Source of the DNA: Prosapia bicincta
Taxonomy: Eukaryota > Arthropoda > Insecta > Hemiptera > Cercopidae
Reading direction: 5' to 3'
Assembly (NCBI GenBank): GCA_036971475.1
Contig: JBAIZL010000004.1
Span: forward strand, 73,364,633 to 73,428,632
Length of the DNA stretch: 64,000 nucleotides
Shown: piece by piece, positions 36,061-47,024 of the stretch
Numbering within the stretch: position 1 is the first letter of the stretch
Layout of the letters: every line of letters starts with the position of its first letter
Made by a program: the position numbers and the translations under genes
Notes under the pieces: generated by a model
Told to the model about the DNA's origin: nothing
The model's database searches: none
The model's input: only the letters and a program-made list of their open reading frames with translations

Positions 36061-36599
36061 CTGAGGCTCTATCCAAATCTCCTTCAGTGAATCACCAATT
36101 AGCTGTTTATGTCGTTGCTACTTGTCTTCCACAGCTTGGTACAACTTGGTCTTCCATTTAAAGACTCAGTGATGGAAATCCCTCATGGTCGCACATGGTG
36201 TGCTCCTGCTCGTAGCTGTTACGCCTCTAAGGAAGAGCCTCTGCACGCGGTCCAGCACTTTTTTTACTTGTTTCTTTCTGTACCCTGTCCTGTACCAAAC
36301 GATTGTGGCAGAGACCAACCTCGGCACCACAATGGCAGAATAAATCCAGTTCATCTGACGTGGACCCAAACCCCCTCTCATGCCTATAGCTCCTCTGCAT
36401 TACCAGAACGTAGCTATGGCTTTATTGCACTTATCCTACAAGTGCTCACGCCAGAGTAGCTTCCTATTCAGAATAACTCCCAGATATTTAGGGCTCTCAA
36501 CGTAGCTTATTTTGGTACTACCAATTTCCATCATCTCCAGCGATTTAGTTTCATATTGCCTAGTGTAGATGAGTGCCACAGATTTCTTTCCTTGAATGC

Positions 36600-37721
36600 A
36601 TAGTGCTTTTCCCCTGTACCGTGTTTTTATTCCCTTGAGAGCCTCTTGAAGCAGGTCTCTGACGACTCCTTCAAATGGCCCCTAGCTATGTCGTCCACAT
36701 ATCCTACCATTAACACCAATTCCTCTGAGCGTCCTTACACGACAAGGTTCCACAGCAGAGGGAATAACACCCCACTCTGCTGGTAGCCCTCTGAGACCAA
36801 CCCATTTATCGTGCACCCCATCCAGGATGCAGTACTTATACGGTTTTCCAAGGAACTCATATTCCAGTTTTTAATTCCGTCAGAAATCCCGTGATCCTTA
36901 GCTGCTCTCTTGATGGGCAGCCTAGACGTACTATTAAAAGCCCCTTCCACATCAAGAAAAGTCCCTATACATATCCCCTTTTTGATCTGACCCTCAATAA
37001 AATCCACAACCGACAACAGCGCAGTCTCCACTGATCTACCACTTACGTAGACATGTTGGTCCTGATGAAGTGGATACTGCTTCAGAGGCCCCTCCTTCAA
37101 ATAGTGGTCCAACAGTCTTTCTAGTGTCTTTAACAAGAAAGATTTAAGGCTGATAGTTTTGAAATCATTTACCTTTATATAACCTTTCCTCCCCCGTTTG
37201 GGAATAAAGGTTACTTTTGTTTTGAGCCACTAACAGGTCGTGTAACCAAGGACAACACAGTCCCTGAGTAATCCTGTCAGTGGCCCTATAATTTCCTCCA
37301 AGAAATTCTGTAGTAATGCAGGAGTAATATTATCCAATCTAGGTGCTTTAAAAGGCTTAAAAGGCAGAACCCCCTCTCTCACCTTTTGCACCGAGATCAC
37401 CTGCCCAGCTATATTCCAGTCCGCCCTTAGCACAGTATGGCGGAAGTTTTGAGCACCGTCCCCTACCGGTCTAATATCGGGAAAACTGTTTCTCATCAGC
37501 AAACGCAGGGTTTCTTCCAGGGTGTCAGTAAAGCTACCACCAGCCTTCTTGACAAACTTAAGTTCTCCCTTCGGTCCATCTGTTAACACCTTAAACAGTC
37601 TAGCAGTGTCATTCAGTGTGCTAGTCTCTGAGCACCACTTTTCCCAAGAAGCACGTTTTACCTCTTTTATGAGATTTTTATAGAGACACAGACTGTCTTT
37701 ATATGCTTGCCAGGTCTCCAC
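36600..37721 (-). pseudogene. LOA-like reverse transcriptase
   Basis: Frames 37721-37230 and 37136-36735 cover fingers and palm. Motifs: APRLDNITPALLQ (equivalent to the 'APGxDxIxxxxL' box), LERLLDHYL, GRSVETALLSVVDFIE, FLDVEGAFNST with the first catalytic Asp, and YVDD at 36692-36703 in a third frame. The catalytic residues survive but at least two frameshifts and stops separate them. Confidence 0.8.
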
Positions 37722-37784
37722 CGTATTTATTCTTCCTTGCTCTATTAAAGAGCCTTCTAGTGTCTTTTCATCTTGTCTCTAACT

Positions 37785-38445
37785 AGCAGTTCCACTTAAC
37801 CTTACTGTCTCCAGTGTTTATCCACGAGAGAGGGCAATTTTCCTCAAACGACGTGGAAATTGCAGTCCTGATGTAGGCCTCAGTATTTTCCAGTTCGTTT
37901 GACGTACCATACTTACTACGGAAGTCTGACATCCGCCTCCTCACCGAGAACATAAAAAATTCCCAGTTTGTCCTTCTCGGGTTCCTAAACCATACCACAT
38001 GGGAACAATTCCCCCTCGTTTATAATATCGTAGCAGCAATGATCCGGTGATCTGACATGGAGGACTCATCCGAAACTTTCCAGTCATGCACCCACTTTAC
38101 CATCTGTCTATTATAGAAGGTGATATCTAGTACTTCCATTCAGTTTGAAGTGAAAAATTTTGGCTTGGCTCCTGTGTTTAGAACCACAGGGTTTTCTTTA
38201 TTTAAGTAGGCAAGGAGCTCTTCGCCACGCTCATTTGTGTCTGTGCTGCTCCACACCTCATTATGAGCATTGGCATCACAGCCCACCAAGATTCCTATAT
38301 TCCTCTCACTGCAGTATCAAACTAACTTATGTAATTCTGCAGAGGTTGATTCTCTATTGTGGGCGCAGTAAGTGGAGACCACAATGAACTCCGTGCTCCG
38401 ACTTACTTCGAATTCTACTTACTCCGCAAGGTCCCTGGTTGAGAA
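37785..38445 (-). pseudogene. LOA-like AP-endonuclease, N-terminal part missing
   Basis: The minus strand reads RNIGILVGCDANAHNEVWSS, then NERGEELLAYLNKENPVVLN, SMSDHRII and NPRRTNWEFF. The Asp-x-Asn and Ser-Asp-His motifs of APE-type endonucleases are present. The N-terminal segment with the catalytic Asn and Glu motifs is not found. The downstream 'NPRRTNW' matches 'DPRRTDW' in the 11.9-kb element. Confidence 0.7.
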
Positions 38446-38499
38446 TTATTGAATCAGCGTGGCTTCTAATCTTCTGACCATCACACATGCCCTGTGCTC

Positions 38500-39692
38500 C
38501 TCATGTTCTCCACTTGCCTAGGTGCACCCGGCTGCAGCCAGACTCCTTATACGGTTCCTGACCAGCCACGGTGTTTCATCAGTACAAGCGCTGGTAATGT
38601 GTGCCTCACATTTAAGCACCTGGTTAGGACCACTGAGGCGCTTTTACTGTGGTGCAAGATAATTTGCAGGATCATTGCTTGAGAGTCAGCCATATCCAAC
38701 TGACCCCTACACCTTCTCCTGATTCTCCCTCTCGCCCTTTTTTTCCGGGTACTTAGAGATCCACCTAAAAGTGACCTCTACAGTCCCCAGGAAGGCCTTT
38801 CCATTTCTTGCCTTGAGACATCTGGCTGATGCCTCATCCAATCTTAGGCAGAGGAGGCTTAGAGGTCCCCGGTCAATGCACTATATGATCTTCCATTTCA
38901 AAGTGTCAATTTCTGGGTTCTGCATACCCATGAGCGTGGCCTCCCTTTTTGGTGGTAGTACGAGCACCTTCACTTTCACCCTTTTAATCAGTTCATCAAG
39001 ACGGACTAGCCTTGCCTGAGTCCCGTCCTCAAGCTTAACTGACGGTATCACTTTTCTCAGATACTTTGCCGATTCCTCCTCAGTACAAATAAATGCTGCG
39101 ACTCAATCTCTCAAGTACGTGTCCCTGAACTGCGGAGCAAAACCTCCACTAGGAATGTCCTAAATCTGGTCCATGACAGTGCTCTTAAAGTGGTCAAATA
39201 CCGCCATCTCCATCGTCATGCCTATAATATCCCTAAAGATTACTAGTACCCTTGGTTGTTGGCGGAGATCAACGAGAAAGATGGCCCTCCCGACCTCGAC
39301 CTTTGTCTATTCCTCTTGGCCTCCGACTCTGGAGTAGGATCAGAATTACGCCTTTCCTTTCTTTTCCTCTTTTTCTCCTGTCGTGTTAAGATCCACTGGC
39401 TTCCGGGACGACAGGGCGGGTTCTAGCCCCAGCCTCTGCCATACCCTTCTGCTTCCTGGACTGGTGTTTCCTCAAAGGCGGTGGTTCTCTGCCCTCCGAC
39501 TCCGCCTTCTTTGCTTCTTCATGGTAGGCAAGCTAGAGTGCTTTCCTCATTTGTGCCCCACTCATTCCTCCTGTTGCCTTCGCAACTGGTTTTTCATCTG
39601 TCTCTAAGGGGGCTGAAGACATCCATTGGAACAGATTAGTCGGTATGTTCTAGGCCCTGACCAGTTAAATTGGTTTTATTATTTTCTGCCAT
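38500..39692 (-). pseudogene. LOA-like ORF1 with remnant zinc knuckles
   Basis: A start at 39692 gives MAENNKTNLTGQGLEHTD before a stop. Later frames contain a basic, Arg/Ser-rich stretch (EAKRNRQRSRSGG) and near 38610-38560 a decayed CCHC region (QVLKCEAHITSACTDETP) in which several Cys are missing. Many stops. The product would be the RNA-binding protein of the element. Confidence 0.5.
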
Positions 39693-40254
39693 GAGTGTTC
39701 CCACGAGCAGCTAGGGAAGAAAGGTCCACCACCGCAGAGCCCCGCTTACGGCAGTAAGGCGACTTAAATACTCATTGGCGGCGCTAGGTGCCAGTATGTC
39801 TCTGTTAAAGACCCTCCTTACCCAGAGGGGTTGCTTCTTGGTTGCCGCCCACACGGGAAGGGCAGGGCGAGAGCCGGGCAGATAACAACCCTTCAAGTGG
39901 TAGGACTGGCCCCCTTTTTTTGAGCCGCCTTCATGCACTCACACATTTGCCAGGACGTCCTGTTTATAGGGAGCCACATACATATAGTTCCACTCCACCC
40001 GCCTCTCATGTGCGAATTAAGCCTCTCCACCTCGTCAAGGTCATGCAGCACATAGGAGAGCAGGAGATCCATCTTCGACTATAATTTTAGTAATGTCTAT
40101 TTCCTTCTAGTTGAGCTTCAGTAGTTTTGCCACTTCTCTTACTTCTATAATATTAATAATTAAATTATTTTGAGACCTTGAGGTCCGTAGGTAAGATTAT
40201 GAATGAGGATGATTAAGTTTTGAAGTGGTATAAAAGATCTTAGAGCATCGGAAT

Positions 40255-40848
40255 CAAGGGCAGCTCCAGGGGAGGGGCAGTAGGGGCAATTGCCCCCCCC
40301 CAATATTCGGGTAATATTTTTTTTAGAATTATATTTTTCATATTCGGAACACATTTTAATGTATTCCAGTTTATTTAAAAAATGTATTTTTCATTTGACT
40401 TTTATTTTAAAGCAATATATATTGTTTTTACATTTATGTAATGTTAAGTGTAGAAATTCATCTGATAATATTGGTAGTTCCACCCAGTATTAATAACACT
40501 GGCATGTTACAAATCGCACACTAGTTCTGTACCAGCTCGGCTATACTAACAATCTGTGTGCTACGACTCTGCATTGTCTTCTTCGGACTGAGCCATTTGA
40601 TGAAACGTTGAAAGTTAAACAATATTTTGTATTATGGATAATTTTGCTTTCTATATACGTTCAGGTAAAATGCATGTTTTGATGAAAAAATGCCAATTTT
40701 ACTGTGATTTTTAAGTACAAGAATAGCTTAAAATTCCATTTCCAGGCCTTTATTTTTCAAAGTTTTTCGCCTGAAACCACTCCATGTTTTCCTCCCATTG
40801 TGAGCAGCCCCCCCCCCCCCCCGAAAGTCTATCCTGGAGCCGCCCGTG
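40255..40848. mobile_element. hAT-like non-autonomous element
   Basis: Ends CAAGGGCAGCTCCAGG and, in reverse, CACGGGCGGCTCCAGG form an imperfect inverted repeat, each followed by poly-C/G stretches. Flanking 8-mers ATCGGAAT (40247-40254) and GTCAGAAT (40849-40856) agree at 6 of 8. Length 594 bp, no transposase. An aged insertion. Confidence 0.65.
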
Positions 40849-41800
40849 GTCAGAATAAAATTTTGAATAGTCCTGTACACAATCCTAAGGGTCCCTGTAC
40901 ATAAAGCATGATTACAATTAGATTACTATGTGCAATGTTGAGGTAAAGATTGAATACCGTGTTAATGGTGGGTCCAACCCATCCACGATTGGTAGGATGT
41001 TGCGTCTAAAGAAGTAGGACTAATGGTCTGATGATTTGGGGGATACCACGCCAATTCCACTAATTCCTCTTGAAATGAAATCCTCCCACGACCCCTTCAC
41101 TTAAAACTATCAATAAATGGTATGGGCATATGTAAAAGAATAAAATATTATATATATTGAAAACAATTTATTTATTTATAAATAGTTTCACAAAAAACAT
41201 GATGGAACATTTCAAGTTTTAATTTACAAGGTAAATTTTAACTGATAAGAGAAAACTCTATTAGTGAGATGCTAGACCTTGCATTTTTTACACTAGCATG
41301 CTAATTTGAGTTGTATTTTAGTAAGGGCACAACCCAAGTCATTAGCAACATCCAGTTTGTTCCTAAAGTATTAAATATATTTAATTTATCTTATTATTTT
41401 CCAACTGGTATCGTGCCCTCCTGACTTGTTTTACGCCACCCAGTTTTGGAACATATGCCTTAGGTAGTATAATAGTTATCTGCTACAATTTCAACTGAGT
41501 GCTATCAATAATATACATAAAGAGGGATAGATCTGAATTTGGATCCCCTGCCAACTCACCGAGCCAAAGTTTAAAATATTTTCTACGATCCCGTAGCTAC
41601 TGTATTTAAAATGTAGCCTAACCTTCTCCGTAGGTTATAAAGATTTTATATCATGGCGATTTATTTTTTATTTTCACTTTTTGTTTACTATAATTATTTA
41701 TTAATTTATGCTTAAGTTCAGTTTACCTATTATTTTTAATAAACACACACACAAAATGCATACTTCAGAGAAACTTCTAACTAAAATAACATACTGTTAG
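40849..41800. other. Intergenic, nothing recognised
   Basis: No gene or clear repeat seen. Confidence 0.4.
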
Positions 41801-41802
41801 GC

Positions 41803-41962
41803 TAATTTTAAAAATACTTAACTAAGTGAATACGTAATTGCTTACTTGCTGACGCGTTTCAAAACATTCTACTAGAGTAGAGGGTTAGCTTTGTAAAAGG
41901 AACGAATGTTTTGAAACGCGTAAGCAATTATGTATTCACTTAGTTAAGTATTTTTAAAATTA
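41803..41962. repeat. Palindrome with ribozyme-like GAAACGCGT arms
   Basis: Arms 41803-41870 and 41904-41962 pair (AAATACTTAACTAAGTGAAT and reverse). Both arms carry TTTTGAAACGCGT followed by stem-like AAGC/AGCAAG. The GAAA-CGCG-T[CA] order recalls the 3' half of a hammerhead, but no CTGANGA is found. Confidence 0.7.
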
Positions 41963-42675
41963 CTTTAATCAGTGAATTCAAGATGATTACATCAAGCAAC
42001 TTCATACTGTTATGTGTCAAACTCTAGTTTAATTTGCCCGTTAAATATCTTTAACAACAACTACAAAATAATTACAAAAAAAAATTTTCTAACACAATAG
42101 TTACCTAGCTGAACTCAATAAAGCATTAATTAATTTTTAATATATAATAGAATTTAGCTATTTATATTCTGGGTCGTTTAAGAAGTTACTGTATTCTGGA
42201 TGATCCATAAATGAAAATTTAATAATGAGTTATTGATAAAACCTAATTATACTCTGATTATTTAAATTGAAAATCTGTTTAACGGGTTAGCTGAATTTTT
42301 TGCTTATTGGAATAAAATAAATCTATTTAATCTATATCTGTGGCTTTCTGAACGTGCTTAGTTATACTTGGATTTCTTTATGGTTGAGATTATGATATTC
42401 TTGGACTCGCCTTCTGGCTCGAAGATTGGTCGGTTGTTCCTTAACTAGTTTCTCTTCACTACTTTCTTTACACTTAAACGACTCCCTATCTCACTTTCCA
42501 TGTTGACTAATTAATGAATTCCCTAAGAGCTTTTTTAATAAATTTGCTTTGTTATTATATATTTCCCTTTTCCCCAATAAAGTTGTCCCCTTGTTTATAT
42601 ATTTATTCCCCAAAATATTTATTTAACTTTGCAACACTGTACCTTTTTTGTCTATTAACTTATCATTTACACTAT

Positions 42676-42862
42676 AATGTACTTAAACAAGAATCTTACT
42701 TTGTATTCATGAGAGGACTTTCAAGGACTTTAATTACGTGGTACCATTTTCAACCACCAATGGAGTCTGTTGAGGCTCGAAAATCAGGAGACATAATTAA
42801 AGTTCTTGAAAGTCGATTTGCATAAATACAAAGTACGTTTCTTGTTTAAGTACATTTAGTGT

Positions 42863-42922
<60 letters not shown>
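42676..42922. repeat. Palindrome followed by (TA)n
   Basis: Arms about 42676-42735 and 42795-42853 pair (TGTACTTAAACAAGAATCTT with its reverse near 42853). (TA)n at 42869-42922. One arm matches 32473-32505. Confidence 0.75.
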
Positions 42923-42925
<3 letters not shown>

Positions 42926-43290
42926 ATAATTTAGAATTCATGTTTACAATTACACTTTACATAGCTGGTAACAAAATTACAATGGTATATATATATATAT
43001 TCAATTAAAACTTAAACACAGAGAAGTGCTTTGACACTGATTTATTCCTTAAACAAGTAACTTATAGGTAGGTTGTACAGTAGATGGCCTGTAGAACCTT
43101 TTGCTGGAGGTATCGGATTAAAGCCCAGCAAAAGAAAATTTAAAGGTAATTTAATTTGTTCTATTTTACATCTGTTAAAAAATCATTAAGAAACTAAGCA
43201 ATAACAATAATTAAGATTCTTGAGTCATACAGGATTGAATATGACTTGCTAGTATCCACTAATTTTCACATATGACTCGCACTCTGAATT

Positions 43291-43389
43291 ATAGCACAAT
43301 ACTTAAAGTTACAGCCCCATACTTGAAGTTACAGCCCCATACTCAAAGTTACAACCCCATACTTGGAGTTACAGCCTCATACTTAAACT
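43291..43389. repeat. 20-bp minisatellite
   Basis: Four to five tandem units of the form ACTTGAAGTTACAGCCCCAT. Confidence 0.9.
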
Positions 43390-45490
43390 CAGATATACTG
43401 TTGAATGAAATAACAACTCTAGTGAGCTGTAGTGCATTTGGAATAAAATAGGATTTATAAATGAAATTTTTATAGCAAGTTAATCTATGCAGGAAGTTTA
43501 CGATATGAATTTTCAGACTACTTTAAAACAATTATGTTTATTGAAATAATATATTAATTTACAACTAATCGAATAAAATTGAATTCTTATTGGTGTCTGG
43601 TGATGATAACCACATTTGGTTTTTCACCAGGATGAAAAAAAGTCATGTTTTTTTTAGTCACTAGAAGCAAGAGATATAAATTTATTTACTTCAATTATAT
43701 AGAAAATATCATGAGAGGTAGTTCGATATTACATTAAATTGGTTTTTTGTTAGGTTTTGTCCATAGTAAGATAACGAATTATTAGAGATTCATAGAATTA
43801 AGTTCTGTGAAGTGTTGTTACTACGAGGCAATAGTGGAAAATTAATGGCACTTTCTGTTTAGCTTTATTTCCTAGTTTGAGTTTTAAGTAAATTTTAAAA
43901 AACTTAGAATCATATCAGTATAAATACTTGTGTTATAAAATTACTGTCTGATTATATTTTTCTGCTAGTTTAAATAATTATGCCTGAAAAATAAAATTAA
44001 TATTTCTTTCTTTCCGGTCATTCTGATATAACTTTTAGTGATGCACCCCAGAATTTGTCCTTACAAAGAAGTATTATTTGACACACTACCAATGTACACA
44101 TTACTTCATGCAGAATGCAGTTTTTGTACTCAATGCATACAAAACGATGCATGACATGTTTTCAAGTCCTTATTATTGTATATGCTGGCATTGTATTAAT
44201 TATAATTACAAAGTTATAATTAGAATTTTTTAAAATTTTGAAACATGTGTTTAAGGAATTTTTTAGCTGTTCATTCTCTTCTGATGTAAAGTTTTATTCG
44301 ATTTAATAAACAAAAACATGTAACCTAAATTGAACTGTACAAAATAATATTAAATAATAAAAGAGTGATAAATAAAAAAAATAGAAATTAAAAATTGGGG
44401 TGTTATAATGTGTTAAGATTTGAAATTTAATGAAGATAAAGATATAACTATGATTTGCAGTAAATGTTTGAGATTACGTGAAAATAACAAAAGTGGCGGA
44501 ATTAAACTATACAATGGAGATGACCATATATATATGGTTTATCTAGACAAACATCATTAAGGAAAATATGTATATGCCTATTTGTAATTAAAGAAGATAC
44601 TCTAATGTGCTCTAAACACTAAACATAACGTATATTTCCAAGTAACTTACAGATTAACATACGCACTGTTTTTTATTAACATATTAACATTAACCTAGAG
44701 TTTGGTGGGTACCAATTGTACTAATAAGCTGAATTCAGTTTATGTGTTGTTCCCTGTCATGTAAACACCATCTTTTTGTTGATGCATTTGTTTTTTTTTA
44801 CTTTTCCTGAATTACCAGACAACACTCTAGAATCCACAGTTTGCAATTGAACAGTGAAATTAATCTGTTATCTTCCTGCTATAGGTAGAAAAGGATATAT
44901 GCTGGTATACTACCTATGTGAAAGTAAAACTTGATGCCTTAAATGAAAAATTATTTTATTAGTTATCTGCAGCAGGATATTAAATTTCTTTCTGTTGCGT
45001 GTATAATGTAAACCAAAGGGACTTCTCTGTACAAAGTTGACCTACTTATCAAATATTATAAAACATATAAACAAAGGTCACACATAAAAAAACCAGAATT
45101 GCCAAACAGGAAATGAAGCCAATTTCAGGAAATGAAGCTAATTGTTTTTTAGCTTTAACAATTAAAGCTAACAAAACACCTTACAGGTTGTAATGGGAAT
45201 GCAATCCTTCAAAAAAATATGGTTTATCTTGGATCCATCTAGCAATCATACAACAAAAGACAAACATATAGAAAAATTGTATTTATTTACATGTCTCCAA
45301 CTTTTATAACTGATAAGACAGTTATCATAATAAACTAATAGTAGTTCACAATTCTTTAAGTAATGTAATAGATTTTGTAAAAAATAACTTTTCATATAAC
45401 AATACTTTATCCTGTAAATAATGTTTCACTCTAATGTAAAACTGTAAAATGTATGGTACACACTTTAAAAGTATAAAATAATTATATTTG
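43390..45490. other. Intergenic, nothing recognised
   Basis: AT-rich, no convincing open frame or structured repeat. Confidence 0.4.
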
Positions 45491-45582
45491 TTGATTCCAT
45501 CTTCACGTGAGCTACGAGTTTTCACTAAACACTTGTAAATATTTACAAACTTGCCTATAATAGTACTTACTTATATTTGTTG

Positions 45583-45638
45583 AGGATGGTCGTTTCGGGA
45601 GATGTGTCCCATTCTCAACTCAGGCCGTAACTGATCTC
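45583..45638 (-). ncRNA. Hammerhead-like motif of the Penelope-like terminal repeat
   Basis: On the minus strand: TGAG, TTGAGAA (for CTGANGA), GGGA/TCCC hairpin, GAAA, CGACCATC and CTCA pairing with TGAG. C3 and G8 are changed from consensus, so activity is unlikely in this copy. It directly follows the decayed GIY-YIG frame. Confidence 0.5.
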
Positions 45639-45639
45639 A

Positions 45640-45965
45640 AGGTTTTTCGTAGATTAGGGTATTAGGGTGGGGGTAGGGTATTATGGCGGTGTGGGTGTAT
45701 TTTGTGAGTATTAGGAGTTATGATGTCAAAAAGTGTGTGTGAGTTGTAATGTGATTGTGTATTGAGTATGTGTGTAGGGTGTAGTTTGAAGTGTCTTTAT
45801 ATTTCATATTGTTCAGTTGTGTGGCGTTGGTTATTTCTGTGTTGTTTATGAAGGATTTGTAGGTTAGATGTTATGTCTATGTAGTTATGTTTTGTGGAGT
45901 TGAGATGATCGGCAATGTGATTGGTAGTTATTGTTTGTTAGTGCTTTTATATGTTCTTGGCCGTC
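45640..45965 (-). pseudogene. Penelope-like GIY-YIG endonuclease C terminus, decayed
   Basis: On the minus strand, frames give QEHIKALTNNNYQSH, then (shifted) HIADHLNSTKHNYI, ITSNLQILHKQHRNN, TEQYEI, a stop, and FKLHPTHILN and HTLFDIIT. Penelope-like GIY-YIG domains end with a pattern of the kind 'R..EH....NN...S.FA.H........I...L.ILH...K...ln.lE.yEIYK......LN.Q.....PLFD', which this follows in order. A stop (ATATAA) and at least one shift make it non-functional. The GIY and YIG motifs themselves are upstream and absent. Confidence 0.6.
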
Positions 45966-46028
45966 CTCAACAAATATAAGTAATTACTACTATAGGCAAG
46001 TTTGTAAATATTTACAAGTGTTTAATAA

Positions 46029-46568
46029 AGTAATTCTATTTGTAGGTTCTTGTGAGGGCTAACCAGTTATATAAGACAAAAAATTATATACTTGGAATGA
46101 CTATATTGATGTTTATTTCTTATGCGAATGCGTTATGTATAATACTAAACACATTCACTTATGTTACTATCAGTAGGAACATATAGGTAGCTAAGTATAT
46201 TTTTATTGTTCATAATCAATGTGCGTAATTAGAACAATTATTTAATAAAAATATTAAATCTTCAAAAAACAAACAGCTAATAAAATACGTTAAAAAAATT
46301 TATGTCAGATATATATTCAGTGAATTATTCATACATACAAAATCTCAGTTTTGTAAAAGTTTTTGTGAATAAAATATGTTGCTTTATATATACAGAGTGA
46401 ATTGGGGATAATATAATAATAAAAACGAACCCACATTTCTAGTCTCAGTTTCCATTTTTCAGGTACAAAAGGTTTTTTATATGAATGTGTATTACATAAC
46501 TATATATTTCTATGTTACACACAACTAGTTAATTACAACAGAAGAAATATCACAGATTCGTCAGATCA
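46029..46568. other. 3' flank of host gene; possible 3' UTR
   Basis: AT-rich. A minus-strand AATAAA occurs (plus TTTATT near 46201), about 370 bp past the stop codon, and could serve as polyadenylation signal. This is inference from position only. Confidence 0.35.
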
Positions 46569-47024
46569 TTAAGGGAAAAGTGTCCTCTGGAAAATCTCAT
46601 TAGGTGTTTCTGTTTCCGAATAATCTAAACTTCGAGCTTTCCAGCCGTATTTTTGTTCAGGAGTATCACAACTATGTGCTCTTCTGTAACTAAAACCACG
46701 TTTACCTTTTTCTAATAATTTTCCTTTTTGAGTTTTGCCCAAATTCTTTTTTTTATTGAACTCTTCTACCAACTGTGATATTTCCCAACTATTAGGACTC
46801 TGATTATGATGATTACTACTTGTTTCTTCAGCACTACATACATCAGATTCTATGTCTATACTAGTATATGCTGTGACTGGTGCTGGAACCATTGATTGTG
46901 GTAACCCTTTCAGTTCCAAAGTTTCTTCTTCTAAATGGTCCTCCCATGATCTTCTGAATTTTAATGACGAAGAAGTTTTTTTAAGAGTTGGCGACTGGAT
47001 TACTGTGTCTATTGAGCTCCCACG
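46569..47024 (-). CDS. Host gene exon D (terminal)
   Basis: 456 bp including stop, acceptor TTATTTTCAG. Encodes 151 residues beginning RGSSIDTVIQSPTLKK, with an acidic middle and a basic segment (KTQKGKLLEKGKRGFSYRRA) followed by HSCDTPEQKYGWKARSLDYS. It ends TLFP then TAA. The basic stretch could bind nucleic acid or membrane, or be a localisation signal; this is only inference. Confidence 0.75.
   Translation of the reverse strand, partial: RGSSIDTVIQSPTLKKTSSSLKFRRSWEDHLEEETLELKGLPQSMVPAPVTAYTSIDIESDVCSAEETSSNHHNQSPNSWEISQLVEEFNKKKNLGKTQKGKLLEKGKRGFSYRRAHSCDTPEQKYGWKARSLDYSETETPNEIFQRTLFP

Larger units (their letters stand above)
35580..40080 (-). mobile_element. LOA-like non-LTR retrotransposon, minus strand, decayed
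   Basis: Reading down from 40080: leader, ORF1 (39692-38500), endonuclease part, reverse transcriptase (37721-36600) and RNase H (36060-35640). The presence of an RNase H domain favours the LOA/I group. The ORF2 C-terminal zinc segment and 3' tail are not seen. It is a different copy, probably from the same broad clade, as the element at 11.9-16.1 kb. Confidence 0.75.
45495..46028 (-). mobile_element. Penelope-like element 3' end with terminal repeat
   Basis: Inverted outer sequences (ACAAACTTGCCTATAATAG near 45545 and CTACTATAGGCAAGTTTGT near 45990) enclose a decayed minus-strand reading frame and a hammerhead-like motif. The inward CCTCAACAAATATAAG is shared with the 18.6-kb repeat. This arrangement fits a 5'-truncated Penelope-like retroelement with inverted terminal repeats. 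Confidence 0.65.

Noticed and set aside
35450..36459. Plus-strand frames up to 191 codons opposite the LOA-like ORF2
   Set aside because: Antisense shadows; the minus strand carries RNase H and reverse-transcriptase motifs.
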